Shown piece after piece: positions 1-7,274 of a stretch of 44,926 bases of DNA (position 1 is the first letter of the stretch; every line of letters begins with the position of its first letter). The DNA comes from DATAMF01 sp964472565. GTDB lineage: Bacteria; Chloroflexota; Anaerolineae; Aggregatilineales; Aggregatilineaceae. A model generated the notes under the pieces. The model saw only the letters and a program-made list of their open reading frames with translations. It did not search any database and had not been told where the DNA came from. The translations under genes and the position numbers were made by a program. The DNA lies in assembly GCA_964472565.1 (NCBI GenBank), contig CAYYNB010000029.1, positions 1 to 44,926 on the forward strand. The letters run 5' to 3'.

Positions 1-310
1 GCATGGCGGCCACCGTTTGGATGACACGTTCCAGGTAGCTGGGCATGTCGTGCAGTGCTTCACGGATCCAGGTGGTGTCGTCCCTCACTCTGGCCAATTC
101 CGTCACGGGCAACACATCCAGGCTCAGATCGCTTTTCCGCAGTGGGAGTTGCCTGCCGCTCAGGTGATCCCGAATAAGTTCCCGGATAGCATCGCTGCGC
201 TGCCCTTCTTCGATCCCTACCCACCAATCGAGAATGTCCTGATCGGTGTTCTCGAAGGCTTTGAAAGCAATCAGCCGGTGCTTGCGTTTCTGCTTTTTTC
301 TTTTGCTCAT
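1..310 (-). CDS. Ribbon-helix-helix-like small DNA-binding protein, partial (runs off left edge)
   Basis: Read on the minus strand from the ATG at 310-308; the frame stays open for 103 codons to the window edge, so the C-terminus is missing. A GGGGGAG ribosome binding site lies 8 bases upstream. The N-terminus is very basic (SKRKKQKRK), followed by a segment (residues 33-50, with EEGQRSDAIRELIRDHL) whose R-S-x-A-I-R-x-L-I pattern resembles the first helix of ribbon-helix-helix repressors. It lies downstream of parA-parB on the same strand and has inverted repeats directly upstream, as expected for a partition-associated autorepressor. The family call is an inference from one short motif; the role as third partition component is a guess from context. 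Confidence 0.55.
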   Translation of the reverse strand, partial: MSKRKKQKRKHRLIAFKAFENTDQDILDWWVGIEEGQRSDAIRELIRDHLSGRQLPLRKSDLSLDVLPVTELARVRDDTTWIREALHDMPSYLERVIQTVAAM

Positions 311-330
311 TTCAATTTCTCCCCCACGAG

Positions 331-369
331 GGTTTTACCGATAAAACCAGATAGGCAAACCGGTAAAAC
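331..369. promoter_or_regulatory. Inverted repeats upstream of the RHH-like gene (candidate operator)
   Basis: Two overlapping perfect inverted repeats are visible. GGTTTTA (331-337) mirrors TAAAACC (342-348) across 4 bases, and GTTTTACCG (332-340) mirrors CGGTAAAAC (361-369) across 20 bases. They sit just upstream of the ribosome binding site of the RHH-like gene (start at 310). The half-site GGTAAA is shared with the palindrome at 633-656 behind parB. Autoregulation by the RHH-like protein is inferred, not shown. Confidence 0.45.
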
Positions 370-507
370 TCTGCTGCTGTGATCTGGACGATCGAGTTCA
401 AACACTCCACTCATTTCGGTATGCTCCCTACGACAGGCAATTCGAAGTACAGGGCGTGCCAAGAAACACGGCGAAAACGATGAAATTCAGTTGCAGGGGA
501 TTCGGGG

Positions 508-548
508 ATGTGATACAGTTTGATTGTCGAGATCAAGCTGTATCACAT
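508..548. repeat. 41-bp near-perfect inverted repeat between parB and the RHH-like gene
   Basis: ATGTGATACAG at 508-518 is mirrored by CTGTATCACAT at 538-548, and TTGAT at 520-524 by ATCAA at 532-536, leaving a 7-base centre and one mismatched pair. There is no T-tract on either side close enough for a classical terminator. It could be a ParB or RHH centromere-like site, or a transcript hairpin. Confidence 0.5.
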
Positions 549-556
549 CTGCCCAG

Positions 557-588
557 CCCACCCGCATTTTCGTTGGTGGGATTTTTTT
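557..588 (+). terminator. Terminator-like hairpin with T-tract (plus-strand orientation)
   Basis: CCCACC (557-562) pairs with GGTGGG (575-580), followed at once by a run of seven T (582-588). In this orientation it would stop plus-strand transcripts, but no plus-strand gene is seen upstream, so its purpose is unclear. It may insulate the partition cassette. Confidence 0.35.
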
Positions 589-632
589 ATCCCGGCGGTC
601 CCCTGTCCAGTTTAGTCATAGCATCCTCTCCA

Positions 633-656
633 AAAGGTAAACGCGCGTTTACCTTT
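633..656. promoter_or_regulatory. 24-bp perfect palindrome overlapping the parB stop (candidate parS site or terminator)
   Basis: AAAGGTAAACGC is followed directly by its exact reverse complement. The palindrome overlaps the parB stop codon (655-657). Read with the parB transcript it could fold into a 10-bp stem with a GCGC loop followed by TTTT, a weak intrinsic terminator. Its half-site GGTAAA recurs at 333-339 and 362-367 near the RHH-like gene, so a centromere or operator role is equally likely. Confidence 0.5.
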
Positions 657-1845
657 ACTCCTCTGGCAGATACTTCAAAGCGTCATGCACCAAAGCTATC
701 ATGGTTTGTAAGCGGGCACGCGCCAGGTGGATGTTTTTCTCCTCACGCATCAAAGCCCGTGCAACATTTTCCGGTTTTTCTTGTTCGACGGTTTTGATCA
801 GGCGCAGCAGGCGTTTGACTTCAGGAGAGATTTTCTCCTCATAATCGTTGGTTTCTTCTTCTTGCTTCTGGGCGCAAATGTCTTTGATCTGGCGCCCAGT
901 CAAATCAAACTGGACGATTTGCTGTATCATTTCTGCCTGAGCTTCCGCAGACAAATCCAACAAGGGCCGCAAGCGGAACTCATCGATGTTATGTCGATCA
1001 GCTAACTCCATCGCTTCATCTGAAAGCTTCAGCAGTGATTTGAGTTGGCTAAAACGCATTTTCCCGATACCCCCCATGGCTGCCAACACAACGTCGGAAT
1101 ATTCGCGCTTACCCCGCAGGTCGAGTTCCAGCGCCTGCCGGTAGAAGTCATTACTGACCGGGCCATCGGGAATCTCGTAGTCGTGTATGGCAAGCAACAG
1201 TAAGGCAGCTTGACGGGCCATCGCTATAGCTGAGAGTCCAGCGCGGGCGGTGTTTTCTTTGGCTTGACGGAAAACCGAGGATCGTTCCGCTGGGACCACA
1301 ATGCAAGGGATCATCCCGTCTCCATCGTACCCGGGGATGAAATCGCGCAGCAGCCAGTTCGCCCAGTAGCGCCGTTCGCCAGTTTCGATGCGGTACAGGC
1401 GCGTTACTCCCTGCGAGACATCCACCACACTCAGGGGATTCACCTGCCCATCATCCCGGATGGTCACAGCTAGGTTGACCAGGTCGCGCAGAAGCTGCTC
1501 TTCCGGTGAAAGCTGAACATCCGATGTTTCTTCGCTGTCATCATCCGAGCGGGGCAGCAGCTCCAGCACGTTACTGAATGGTTGTCCACGCTGCCGGGCT
1601 GCCACCTGCACAATCTGCACCAGTTCGCGCAACGCCTGAGTAGGGGTCAGCCGGTTCTGGTGAAAAGCCAAGTGAATTCGCTCCGGCAGGACACGGCGCG
1701 GCTGCACAGGATCAGGGCGTACCAGCTCGAGCAGGATACGCTCGACCCGAATGCTGTTGTCTTGAAAACGCTGGGGATCACCGGCCAGCAGGTCAGCCGT
1801 GACGGACGCCAGCAGATCATCGATGCGGGTGGATTGTTTCGCCAT
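655..1845 (-). CDS. parB: ParB-family partition protein
   Basis: Chromosome/plasmid partition DNA-binding CTPase of the ParB/Srx superfamily, 396 residues from the ATG at 1845. That start overlaps the parA stop as ATGA; an upstream extension of 50 codons inside parA is rejected. Visible landmarks: a first box around residues 43-51 (RPDPVQPRR), GERRYWA at 156-162 (the C-motif arginine patch that binds CTP), and ENTARAGLSAIAMARQ at 197-212 (the ENxxR-type motif). Compared with ordinary ParB there are roughly 80 extra residues between the first box and the DGQVNPLSV strand (132-140), including an acidic stretch near 100-107. A helix-turn-helix region should follow at about 230-330. Translationally coupled to parA; a palindrome sits on its stop codon. 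Confidence 0.85.
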   Translation of the reverse strand: MAKQSTRIDDLLASVTADLLAGDPQRFQDNSIRVERILLELVRPDPVQPRRVLPERIHLAFHQNRLTPTQALRELVQIVQVAARQRGQPFSNVLELLPRSDDDSEETSDVQLSPEEQLLRDLVNLAVTIRDDGQVNPLSVVDVSQGVTRLYRIETGERRYWANWLLRDFIPGYDGDGMIPCIVVPAERSSVFRQAKENTARAGLSAIAMARQAALLLLAIHDYEIPDGPVSNDFYRQALELDLRGKREYSDVVLAAMGGIGKMRFSQLKSLLKLSDEAMELADRHNIDEFRLRPLLDLSAEAQAEMIQQIVQFDLTGRQIKDICAQKQEEETNDYEEKISPEVKRLLRLIKTVEQEKPENVARALMREEKNIHLARARLQTMIALVHDALKYLPEE

Positions 1846-2669
1846 CACACACCTGCTTTCGCCATCTGCCGGACCAACTGGCCGACGATCTGCGCGTAGG
1901 CTCGGCTGGCCGGGCACTGGGGATCGTAGGCGAAGATGCTCTGGTGATTGTGGTGGGCGTAAGACACCGCTTCGTTGGCCGGGATCACCCCGCAAATCAG
2001 CTTGCCCAGAATACTGTGTGATTGGAGTTCCTCCAGCAGGTGCTTGTGGCCGCGCACGCGCATGTCCAGCTTGGTGACCAGGATGCCGCTGATCCGCAGG
2101 TTGGGATGCCGCCAGCCTTCGCGCACCTCGTTGATCTTGTTGATGACGCTCATCAAGCCGACGGTTTCCAGGTAGCGCGGCTCGACCGGCACGATGGCAT
2201 CCGTCGCGGCTAACAGCCCCATTTCGGTCATCAGCGAAAACGAAGGGCGAGTATCAATCACCACGGCAGCATATTGGTTGGCAATGCGGCTCAACGGGTC
2301 AGCCAGCCGGTAGGGTGCTCCGGCCACACCCATCAACTCCCGTTCTGCACCTTCCAGCATGGGGGAGGCGGGCAGCACATGCAGGTTTTCATCCCAGGTG
2401 CTGGGCACGATACAGTTCGCCAGTACCTGCGGCGCAGCCTGGCGATCGGCCATCAGCACGGTGTACAGGCTGTCGTCTGCACCGTAGTTGGTCCGGCCTG
2501 TCGTCACGAGCGTGGCATGTCCCTGGCTGTCGGTATCGACCAGCAGCACACGCGAATTGGAGGCTCCGGCACGGCGCAGCACTGCCGTGATGCCGAATGC
2601 GATGTTGGTGGCGGATGTCGATTTCCCGACCCCCCCTTTGTGATTGGTGAGTACGAACACGCGAGTCAT
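1845..2669 (-). CDS. parA: ParA-family partition ATPase
   Basis: Deviant-Walker ATPase that positions DNA through ParB, 274 residues. KGGVGKST (residues 10-17) is the signature Walker A. VLLVDTDSQGHAT is the second ATPase motif, and VVIDTRPSF is the Walker B region, with Arg where many ParA proteins have Pro (DTPPS). The start at 2669 is preferred over an ATG nine codons upstream because AGAGGA lies 7 bases before it. Its TGA overlaps the parB ATG. This ParA/ParB/RHH-like arrangement is typical of plasmids and integrated elements more than of the housekeeping chromosomal parAB near the origin; no gidA, gidB or dnaA is in view. Confidence 0.9.
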   Translation of the reverse strand: MTRVFVLTNHKGGVGKSTSATNIAFGITAVLRRAGASNSRVLLVDTDSQGHATLVTTGRTNYGADDSLYTVLMADRQAAPQVLANCIVPSTWDENLHVLPASPMLEGAERELMGVAGAPYRLADPLSRIANQYAAVVIDTRPSFSLMTEMGLLAATDAIVPVEPRYLETVGLMSVINKINEVREGWRHPNLRISGILVTKLDMRVRGHKHLLEELQSHSILGKLICGVIPANEAVSYAHHNHQSIFAYDPQCPASRAYAQIVGQLVRQMAKAGV

Positions 2670-2964
2670 TGCCCTATCCTCTTTGAACTTCTGCAACCGA
2701 ACGGTTTTCGCTGGGCTGGCAAGGACTTCGCGGAAGCGTGGTACACTGTCCTCAGAAGTCTTGCTGGCTGGTCAGCGAGCCTTCAGGTGGTTGGGGGAGG
2801 AACTGCTCTCCCAATCACCGCATAGCCGATTGTCAAGGTTCGGTCAGCAACTGCTCTAAAATGGAGCGTTGAGGGTAGGACAACACTTCGAGGAATTGAG
2901 CGTGTTTTTGAACTACATCACACGAAGAAGATAGTTCACTTTGGCTATCGTCCCGGTCACACTG
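2670..2964. other. Intergenic region upstream of parA
   Basis: No gene is supported here. It should hold the parA promoter. A 12-base palindrome AACCGAACGGTT (2695-2706) lies 26 bases upstream of the parA start and shares CGGTTTT with the repeats before the RHH-like gene, so it could be an autoregulatory operator. I found no convincing -35/-10 pair on the minus strand. Confidence 0.4.
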
Positions 2965-3003
2965 AAACAGAACCAGCACATCGACCTGCTGGTTCTGTTT
3001 TTT
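2965..3003. terminator. Bidirectional intrinsic terminator downstream of the SDR epimerase gene
   Basis: A 14-bp perfect stem (AAACAGAACCAGCA at 2965-2978 with its complement at 2987-3000) and an 8-base loop. On the plus strand it is followed by TTTTTT; on the minus strand by TTTCAG. It lies 12 bases past the stop of the minus-strand SDR gene that it most likely terminates. Confidence 0.75.
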
Positions 3004-3015
3004 GATGCGCCAGCA

Positions 3016-4002
3016 TTATTGAACAATAAACTGGGCGTTGCGGTGTTTTTCGGCCAGTGGATTAGCGACCAGCCCGCTGTCGATGGCATCGCGGACTTCA
3101 ATCACCCCATCTTCAACCGAAATACTCAACTCGAAGCCTAACACACGACGGATTTTTTCGAACGACACTCGAATATCGCGCATATCGCCGCCGAAGCTGA
3201 GGTCTTTATATTGAATCTCCACGTTTTTGACGTGTTTCTGGACCAGGGCCACGATCTCGTCTTTGGAATAGTTGCCTTTTTCGGAACCTACATTAAAAAT
3301 CTGACCGCCCACGACTTTTTCATCCGAGGTCAGCCCCATGATGACCGCGCGCACCACATCGCGGATATGGATAAACGAGCGCGCATACCCACGCTGGTAA
3401 ATGATCAGCTTGCGCTGCATCATGGCATCCAGCACAAACTGGTTCACGATCAGGTCAAAGCGCGTGCGGGGTGAAATGCCGAACAGGGTCGCAAAACGGA
3501 ACAGCACCGGAACGCACGGCTGCTCTTTTTGTTGCAGCAGAAATTCTTCACACGCAATCTTGGTTTCGGCATAAAGCGACTGTGGATTAAGCGGCGACTC
3601 TTCCGTGACCATCTGCCCTTCGGGACCGAGGCCATAGTTGCTGTAGGTCGAGGCAAACACAAATCGTTTGACGCCCGCAGCCAGCGCATCCTCATAGACT
3701 TCTTTTGTCGCTTCGACGTTGTAGCGCCATGCGACATTATGCCCCACCGCCTGACACGCGGGGAAGCCGACAATCGCCGCCAGATGCACCACCGCATCGA
3801 CCCCCGTCAGATAGGGCCGAATGCGCGTTTCCGTAATATCCACATGGTGAAAATGAAACGCGGGATGCGCCATATACGCCAGAATCGAGTCACCACCAAA
3901 TATCAGTTTATCCAAAACTGTGACCTGGTGTCCCTCGTAGAGCAGCCGTCCACATAACATCGAACCAATATATCCAGCGCCACCGGTAATCAGGACATGC
4001 AT
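3016..4002 (-). CDS. NAD-dependent epimerase/dehydratase (extended SDR), probably nucleotide-sugar or sugar-phosphate active
   Basis: 328 residues from the ATG at 4002, with GAGGAG 9 bases upstream; a 71-codon longer frame is rejected. The N-terminal Rossmann motif GGAGYIG is at residues 7-13. The active site appears as FASTYSNYG (117-124) and Y144-x3-K148 (YAETK), the catalytic Tyr/Lys pair of extended short-chain dehydrogenases. The family includes UDP-glucose 4-epimerase, dTDP-glucose dehydratase and ADP-heptose epimerase; the substrate cannot be told from sequence. It is divergent from a GHMP sugar kinase 114 bases away, suggesting joint work on an unusual sugar such as a heptose or 6-deoxysugar. 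Confidence 0.85.
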   Translation of the reverse strand: MHVLITGGAGYIGSMLCGRLLYEGHQVTVLDKLIFGGDSILAYMAHPAFHFHHVDITETRIRPYLTGVDAVVHLAAIVGFPACQAVGHNVAWRYNVEATKEVYEDALAAGVKRFVFASTYSNYGLGPEGQMVTEESPLNPQSLYAETKIACEEFLLQQKEQPCVPVLFRFATLFGISPRTRFDLIVNQFVLDAMMQRKLIIYQRGYARSFIHIRDVVRAVIMGLTSDEKVVGGQIFNVGSEKGNYSKDEIVALVQKHVKNVEIQYKDLSFGGDMRDIRVSFEKIRRVLGFELSISVEDGVIEVRDAIDSGLVANPLAEKHRNAQFIVQ

Positions 4003-4073
4003 TGCGAAACTCTCCTCAAAAGATATAGTTTTGCGGGGTGAATTGAATGTACTCCGAAATATCGTTTCACGGT

Positions 4074-4081
4074 AGTATACT
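4074..4081. promoter_or_regulatory. Palindromic -10-like element in the divergent promoter region
   Basis: AGTATACT reads the same on both strands and contains TATACT, a good -10 hexamer in either direction. It lies between the divergent SDR gene (start 4002) and the GHMP kinase gene (start 4117). No strong -35 is seen at standard spacing for either direction, so this is tentative. Confidence 0.35.
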
Positions 4082-4116
4082 GGCCTAAAATCTTTGAACG
4101 CGAAAAGAGGTTTTAC

Positions 4117-5160
4117 GTGACAACTAAACCCACTCCCATCCGTGTGATCAACAGTGTGGCTCCCATTCGGATTTGTGATAACGGGGGCTGGACGGATACC
4201 TGGTTCGCCGGGCACGGGGAAATATTTAATATTGGTGTGTATCCCTATGTCGAAGTTCAGGTCGAAGTTTATCCGGTGAAATCACGCGAGCACCGGATCA
4301 CGCTGTACGCGGAAAATTACAAAGAAGTTTATCCTATCGTGCCCGGCCATTCCGAATGGGTCCGGCACCCGCTGCTTGAAGCCGCCATTGAATATATGCA
4401 GGTGCCCGACGACATTGCGTTGCACATCACCATCTATTCCGAAGCCCCCGCCGGATGTTCTACCGGGACATCTGCTTCGATCACGGTGGCGCTGATCGGC
4501 GCGCTGGATCGCTTGACGCCGGGGCAGATGACCCCGCACGAAGTCGCCTACGCCGCGCACCGTGTCGAAACCGAGATGCTGAAATTGCAGAGCGGCATTC
4601 AGGATCAGCTTTGTGCTGCATATGGCGGCATCAACTTTATCGAGATGTTTACCTACCCTCACGCTACTGTTTCGCAGATTCAAGTACCGAACAACATCTG
4701 GTGGGAACTGGAACGGCGGTTGGTGCTGTTTTTTCTGGGAAAAGCACACGAATCGTCGGCGGTGCATGTGCAGGTGATCAAACAGTTGGAACAGGGCGGG
4801 CCGAGCAGCGGTGCGCTGGACAAACTGCGCCGCACGGCTGAGTTATCACGCGATGCGATGTACACCGGCGATTTTAAGGGGCTGGGGCGCGCGATGAATT
4901 ACAACACCGAAGCGCAGGGCGAACTGCACCCCGCGCTGATCAGTGAGGACGCACACCAGATTATTGACATCGCCCAACAGCACGGCGCGATTGGCTGGAA
5001 GGTCAACGGCGCGGGCGGTGATGGCGGCTCGATCACCCTGTTAACCGGATCATCTTCCAGCGAAAAGCGGCGTATGATTCAGGCCATCGAAGAAGCTAAT
5101 CCGCTCTTTAAAAGCCTGCCCATCTATTTGAGCCGTTTTGGACTCAGAGTGTGGGAATAA
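4117..5160 (+). CDS. GHMP-family sugar kinase, heptose-7-phosphate kinase (HddA)-like
   Basis: 347 residues from a GTG start with AAGAGG 6 bases upstream. GHMP kinase features: an N-terminal substrate motif (APIRICDNGGWTD, residues 15-27), the ATP loop PAGCSTGTSAS (111-121) standing for the usual PxxxGLGSSAA, and a C-terminal glycine motif NGAGGDGGS. The APxRxxxxGGxTD opening is characteristic of the branch containing D-glycero-D-manno-heptose-7-phosphate kinase and L-fucokinase, so the reaction is probably ATP-dependent phosphorylation of a sugar or sugar phosphate. Its last 17 bases overlap the convergent DUF4432 gene. Paired with the divergent SDR epimerase. Confidence 0.8.
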   Translation: MTTKPTPIRVINSVAPIRICDNGGWTDTWFAGHGEIFNIGVYPYVEVQVEVYPVKSREHRITLYAENYKEVYPIVPGHSEWVRHPLLEAAIEYMQVPDDIALHITIYSEAPAGCSTGTSASITVALIGALDRLTPGQMTPHEVAYAAHRVETEMLKLQSGIQDQLCAAYGGINFIEMFTYPHATVSQIQVPNNIWWELERRLVLFFLGKAHESSAVHVQVIKQLEQGGPSSGALDKLRRTAELSRDAMYTGDFKGLGRAMNYNTEAQGELHPALISEDAHQIIDIAQQHGAIGWKVNGAGGDGGSITLLTGSSSSEKRRMIQAIEEANPLFKSLPIYLSRFGLRVWE

Positions 5161-6172
5161 CGCCGATTTCTACCGCGTAGCTGATATGTTCGCCCGGCTG
5201 CAACACGCGCAGCAGCCCCTCCTGGCGCGCGATATCGCGGCCTGTGACCCAGGCGGTTGCCGGTTCCAGGCCGCAGACATACCAGCCCGACGCCATACAT
5301 TTCCACTCCACCAGACACGGCAGTTCGGCCATACGGAAGCGCACATAGACTCCCAGGCCTAATTTCTGATTGATCAGGCTGGCCTTGCCATATCCTTCTC
5401 CATCGGGCGTTACCCGGTGATAAAAGACCTCTTCCGGGCGGCCATGTGTTGGCGCTTCAAACTGCCGGAAGTGTGCCAGGCCTGCTTCGGCAATGACATC
5501 ACGCGGTGAGGTTTTGGCATCCACGTCGAGCACGGTGTCCGGGCTGACCACCGGGAAACCAAAATTGCAGTGGTAGAGCATCATGTGTTCGGCGGGAATA
5601 AACCCATCGTTAATCACCGTATCTTCGATGCGCAGCCTATTGGAGCCGAGCGCCGTGCTGATGCGGCGGATCAGATACAGATTGGGACCAAACAGCGCTG
5701 CCTCACGAACGGTGCCTTCGATCCAGATCACATACTGTTCACCCTGCCACTCGCTGCCCACTGCCACATTCCGCGCCGGGGTATGCGACAGCCGCCCGTG
5801 TAAGCCCAATTCCTGCCCGTTATCCACCGTTGGTGCGCCGAACCAGCTCAGGCCACAGCCGGTCATCAACCCACCGCCAAAAGTGCGCAGCCAGCCCAGT
5901 TTTTCCGGCTCAAAATAGGCGGGATGCACATAACCGGGCGCATTCTTAAACGCGAGTGGGCGTCCCTGGTACGATGCCACGCCAATATCCAGGCCGCGAT
6001 CTGGCAGCACCGTAAATTCAAAACCACTGCCCGTATAAAAATCGGCGGTCCGCACCCCGCGCTCGTTTCCATCTGCCAATTCGCCTAGACGAACACCCGC
6101 AATCTGATCGAGCGCACCTGTAAATTCTTTTAATTCGGCAATCGAATAATGTTGTCCAAATAAGCTGATCAT
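5144..6172 (-). CDS. DUF4432 / aldose 1-epimerase-like protein
   Basis: 342 residues from the ATG at 6172, chosen because AAGGA lies 7 bases upstream; an ATG five codons earlier lacks this. The sequence carries LPDRGLDIG, the hallmark of the DUF4432 branch of the galactose mutarotase-like beta-sandwich fold, and repeated aromatic/His positions expected in a sugar-binding cleft (for example ELGLHGRLSHTPA). Homologues occur in sugar-utilisation clusters and are thought to act on sugars or sugar acids; the exact reaction is unknown. It overlaps the GHMP kinase 3' end by 17 bases and is divergent from the URO-D gene. Confidence 0.75.
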   Translation of the reverse strand: MISLFGQHYSIAELKEFTGALDQIAGVRLGELADGNERGVRTADFYTGSGFEFTVLPDRGLDIGVASYQGRPLAFKNAPGYVHPAYFEPEKLGWLRTFGGGLMTGCGLSWFGAPTVDNGQELGLHGRLSHTPARNVAVGSEWQGEQYVIWIEGTVREAALFGPNLYLIRRISTALGSNRLRIEDTVINDGFIPAEHMMLYHCNFGFPVVSPDTVLDVDAKTSPRDVIAEAGLAHFRQFEAPTHGRPEEVFYHRVTPDGEGYGKASLINQKLGLGVYVRFRMAELPCLVEWKCMASGWYVCGLEPATAWVTGRDIARQEGLLRVLQPGEHISYAVEIGVIPTL

Positions 6173-6219
6173 GTGGCAGTCCTTCAAAACTTTGTTATCA
6201 TGCGAGGATCGTCACCAAC

Positions 6220-6225
6220 TATAAT
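6220..6225 (+). promoter_or_regulatory. Candidate -10 element for the URO-D/RACE operon
   Basis: TATAAT, a perfect -10 consensus, lies 33 bases before the start of the URO-D gene in the divergent gap. A matching -35 at 17 bases is poor (TTATCA is at 19 bases), so this rests on the -10 alone. Confidence 0.35.
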
Positions 6226-6257
6226 GCATTCAACCACAGGATAAAAATTAAACCGTT

Positions 6258-7274
6258 ATGACCAGATTAGCCGATTTAGTGACCAGCACCGGGCACCTCC
6301 CGGTAGTCCCCTTGATGGGTTTCCCCGGCGTGCAGACCACCAAAACAATGTTAAAGCAAAATCTGTTCAACTGGGGGGTGCAGTTTCTGACTATCCAGGA
6401 ACTGGTTCACCAGTTCCAGCCGGACGGGGTTTTTATGTTTATGGATTTGTCGGTCGAAGCCAATGCGCTGGGGCTTCCGGTGCGTTTTCCGCTGGATGAA
6501 TCCCCCAGCGTGGAGTATCCGTTTGTCAAAACCCAGACCGATCTGCACCGTTTTTATCTGATCGATATTCTGGCCGATGGCCGCGCCCAGGTTTCCATCG
6601 AAACCATCCGCCTGATGGCGCGCCATCTTGATGTGTGGAATGGAGCCTATGTTATCGGGCCGTACACGTTGGCTGCGCTGATGATGGGGGCGACGGAAAC
6701 GGCAGTGCTCACGCTTGACGATCCGGTTCTGCTGCACGATACGCTGGTGGTCGCCACGCATATTATCGAACGTTATGCGCGGGCGCTGGCCGAGGCGGGA
6801 GCCGATATGATCGCCATTCTGGACCCCAGCGCGGTGATGCTGTCACCGCGCCAGTACCGCGAATTTTCGGGAACCTATACCCGGCAAATTATCGAAAAGC
6901 TGAATGCCGTACCGGTTCTGCACATCTGCGGCAACACCAACCACCTGATCAAAGAAATGGTTGCGACCGGAGCTGAAGGTTTAAGTCTGGACTCGTTGGT
7001 CGATTTTCCCACGATTGCCACCAAAATCCCCTCGGATGTGGTATTGATCGGCAATATCAATCCTACGGCGGTGATGGTCGATGCCTCACCGCAGGACGTG
7101 TATCAAAAAACGCGCGAACTGATCGAGTCGATGGCTTCCTATCCGAACTTTATCCTCAGCACCGGCTGCGATCTGCCGCCGGAAACACCGCTGGTCAACA
7201 TCGAGGCGTTTATGCAGGCCGGGCGCGGCCAGCCGTTGCCTGAAGCGGCATTATGGGCTGAGGCGCATGGCTGA
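6258..7274 (+). CDS. Uroporphyrinogen decarboxylase-family corrinoid methyltransferase (MtaA/MtbA/CmuA-like)
   Basis: 338 residues. The URO-D TIM-barrel superfamily includes true HemE and cobalamin:CoM-type methyltransferases. Zinc-ligand candidates of the methyltransferase branch are visible: H222 and C224 in VLHICGNTNHL and C304 in STGCDLPPETP. This pattern argues for methyl transfer to or from a corrinoid rather than haem synthesis. The following gene, overlapping by 8 bases, is a corrinoid-reactivating ATPase, which strongly supports a corrinoid-dependent system. No corrinoid protein (MtaC/DUF1638-like) is in the window, so the methyl donor and acceptor cannot be named. The ribosome binding site is weak. 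Confidence 0.8.
   Translation: MTRLADLVTSTGHLPVVPLMGFPGVQTTKTMLKQNLFNWGVQFLTIQELVHQFQPDGVFMFMDLSVEANALGLPVRFPLDESPSVEYPFVKTQTDLHRFYLIDILADGRAQVSIETIRLMARHLDVWNGAYVIGPYTLAALMMGATETAVLTLDDPVLLHDTLVVATHIIERYARALAEAGADMIAILDPSAVMLSPRQYREFSGTYTRQIIEKLNAVPVLHICGNTNHLIKEMVATGAEGLSLDSLVDFPTIATKIPSDVVLIGNINPTAVMVDASPQDVYQKTRELIESMASYPNFILSTGCDLPPETPLVNIEAFMQAGRGQPLPEAALWAEAHG

Noticed and set aside
17..382. Plus-strand open frame of 121 codons at the left edge
   Set aside because: It lies antisense to the RHH-like gene, which has a strong ribosome binding site and a recognisable motif; this frame has neither.
444..456. 13-mer GAAGTACAGGGCG shared with 44569-44581
   Set aside because: A single 13-base match is expected several times by chance in 45 kb and is not extended on either side; not evidence for element ends.
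587..619. A 10-codon minus-strand frame with GGAGAGG upstream, between parB and the RHH-like gene
   Set aside because: Too short to support, no aromatic or rare-codon run, and it overlaps the T-tract of a hairpin.
2832..3015. Open frame continuing past the SDR epimerase stop on the minus strand
   Set aside because: No start codon with a ribosome binding site, and it crosses the strong terminator hairpin; most likely chance.
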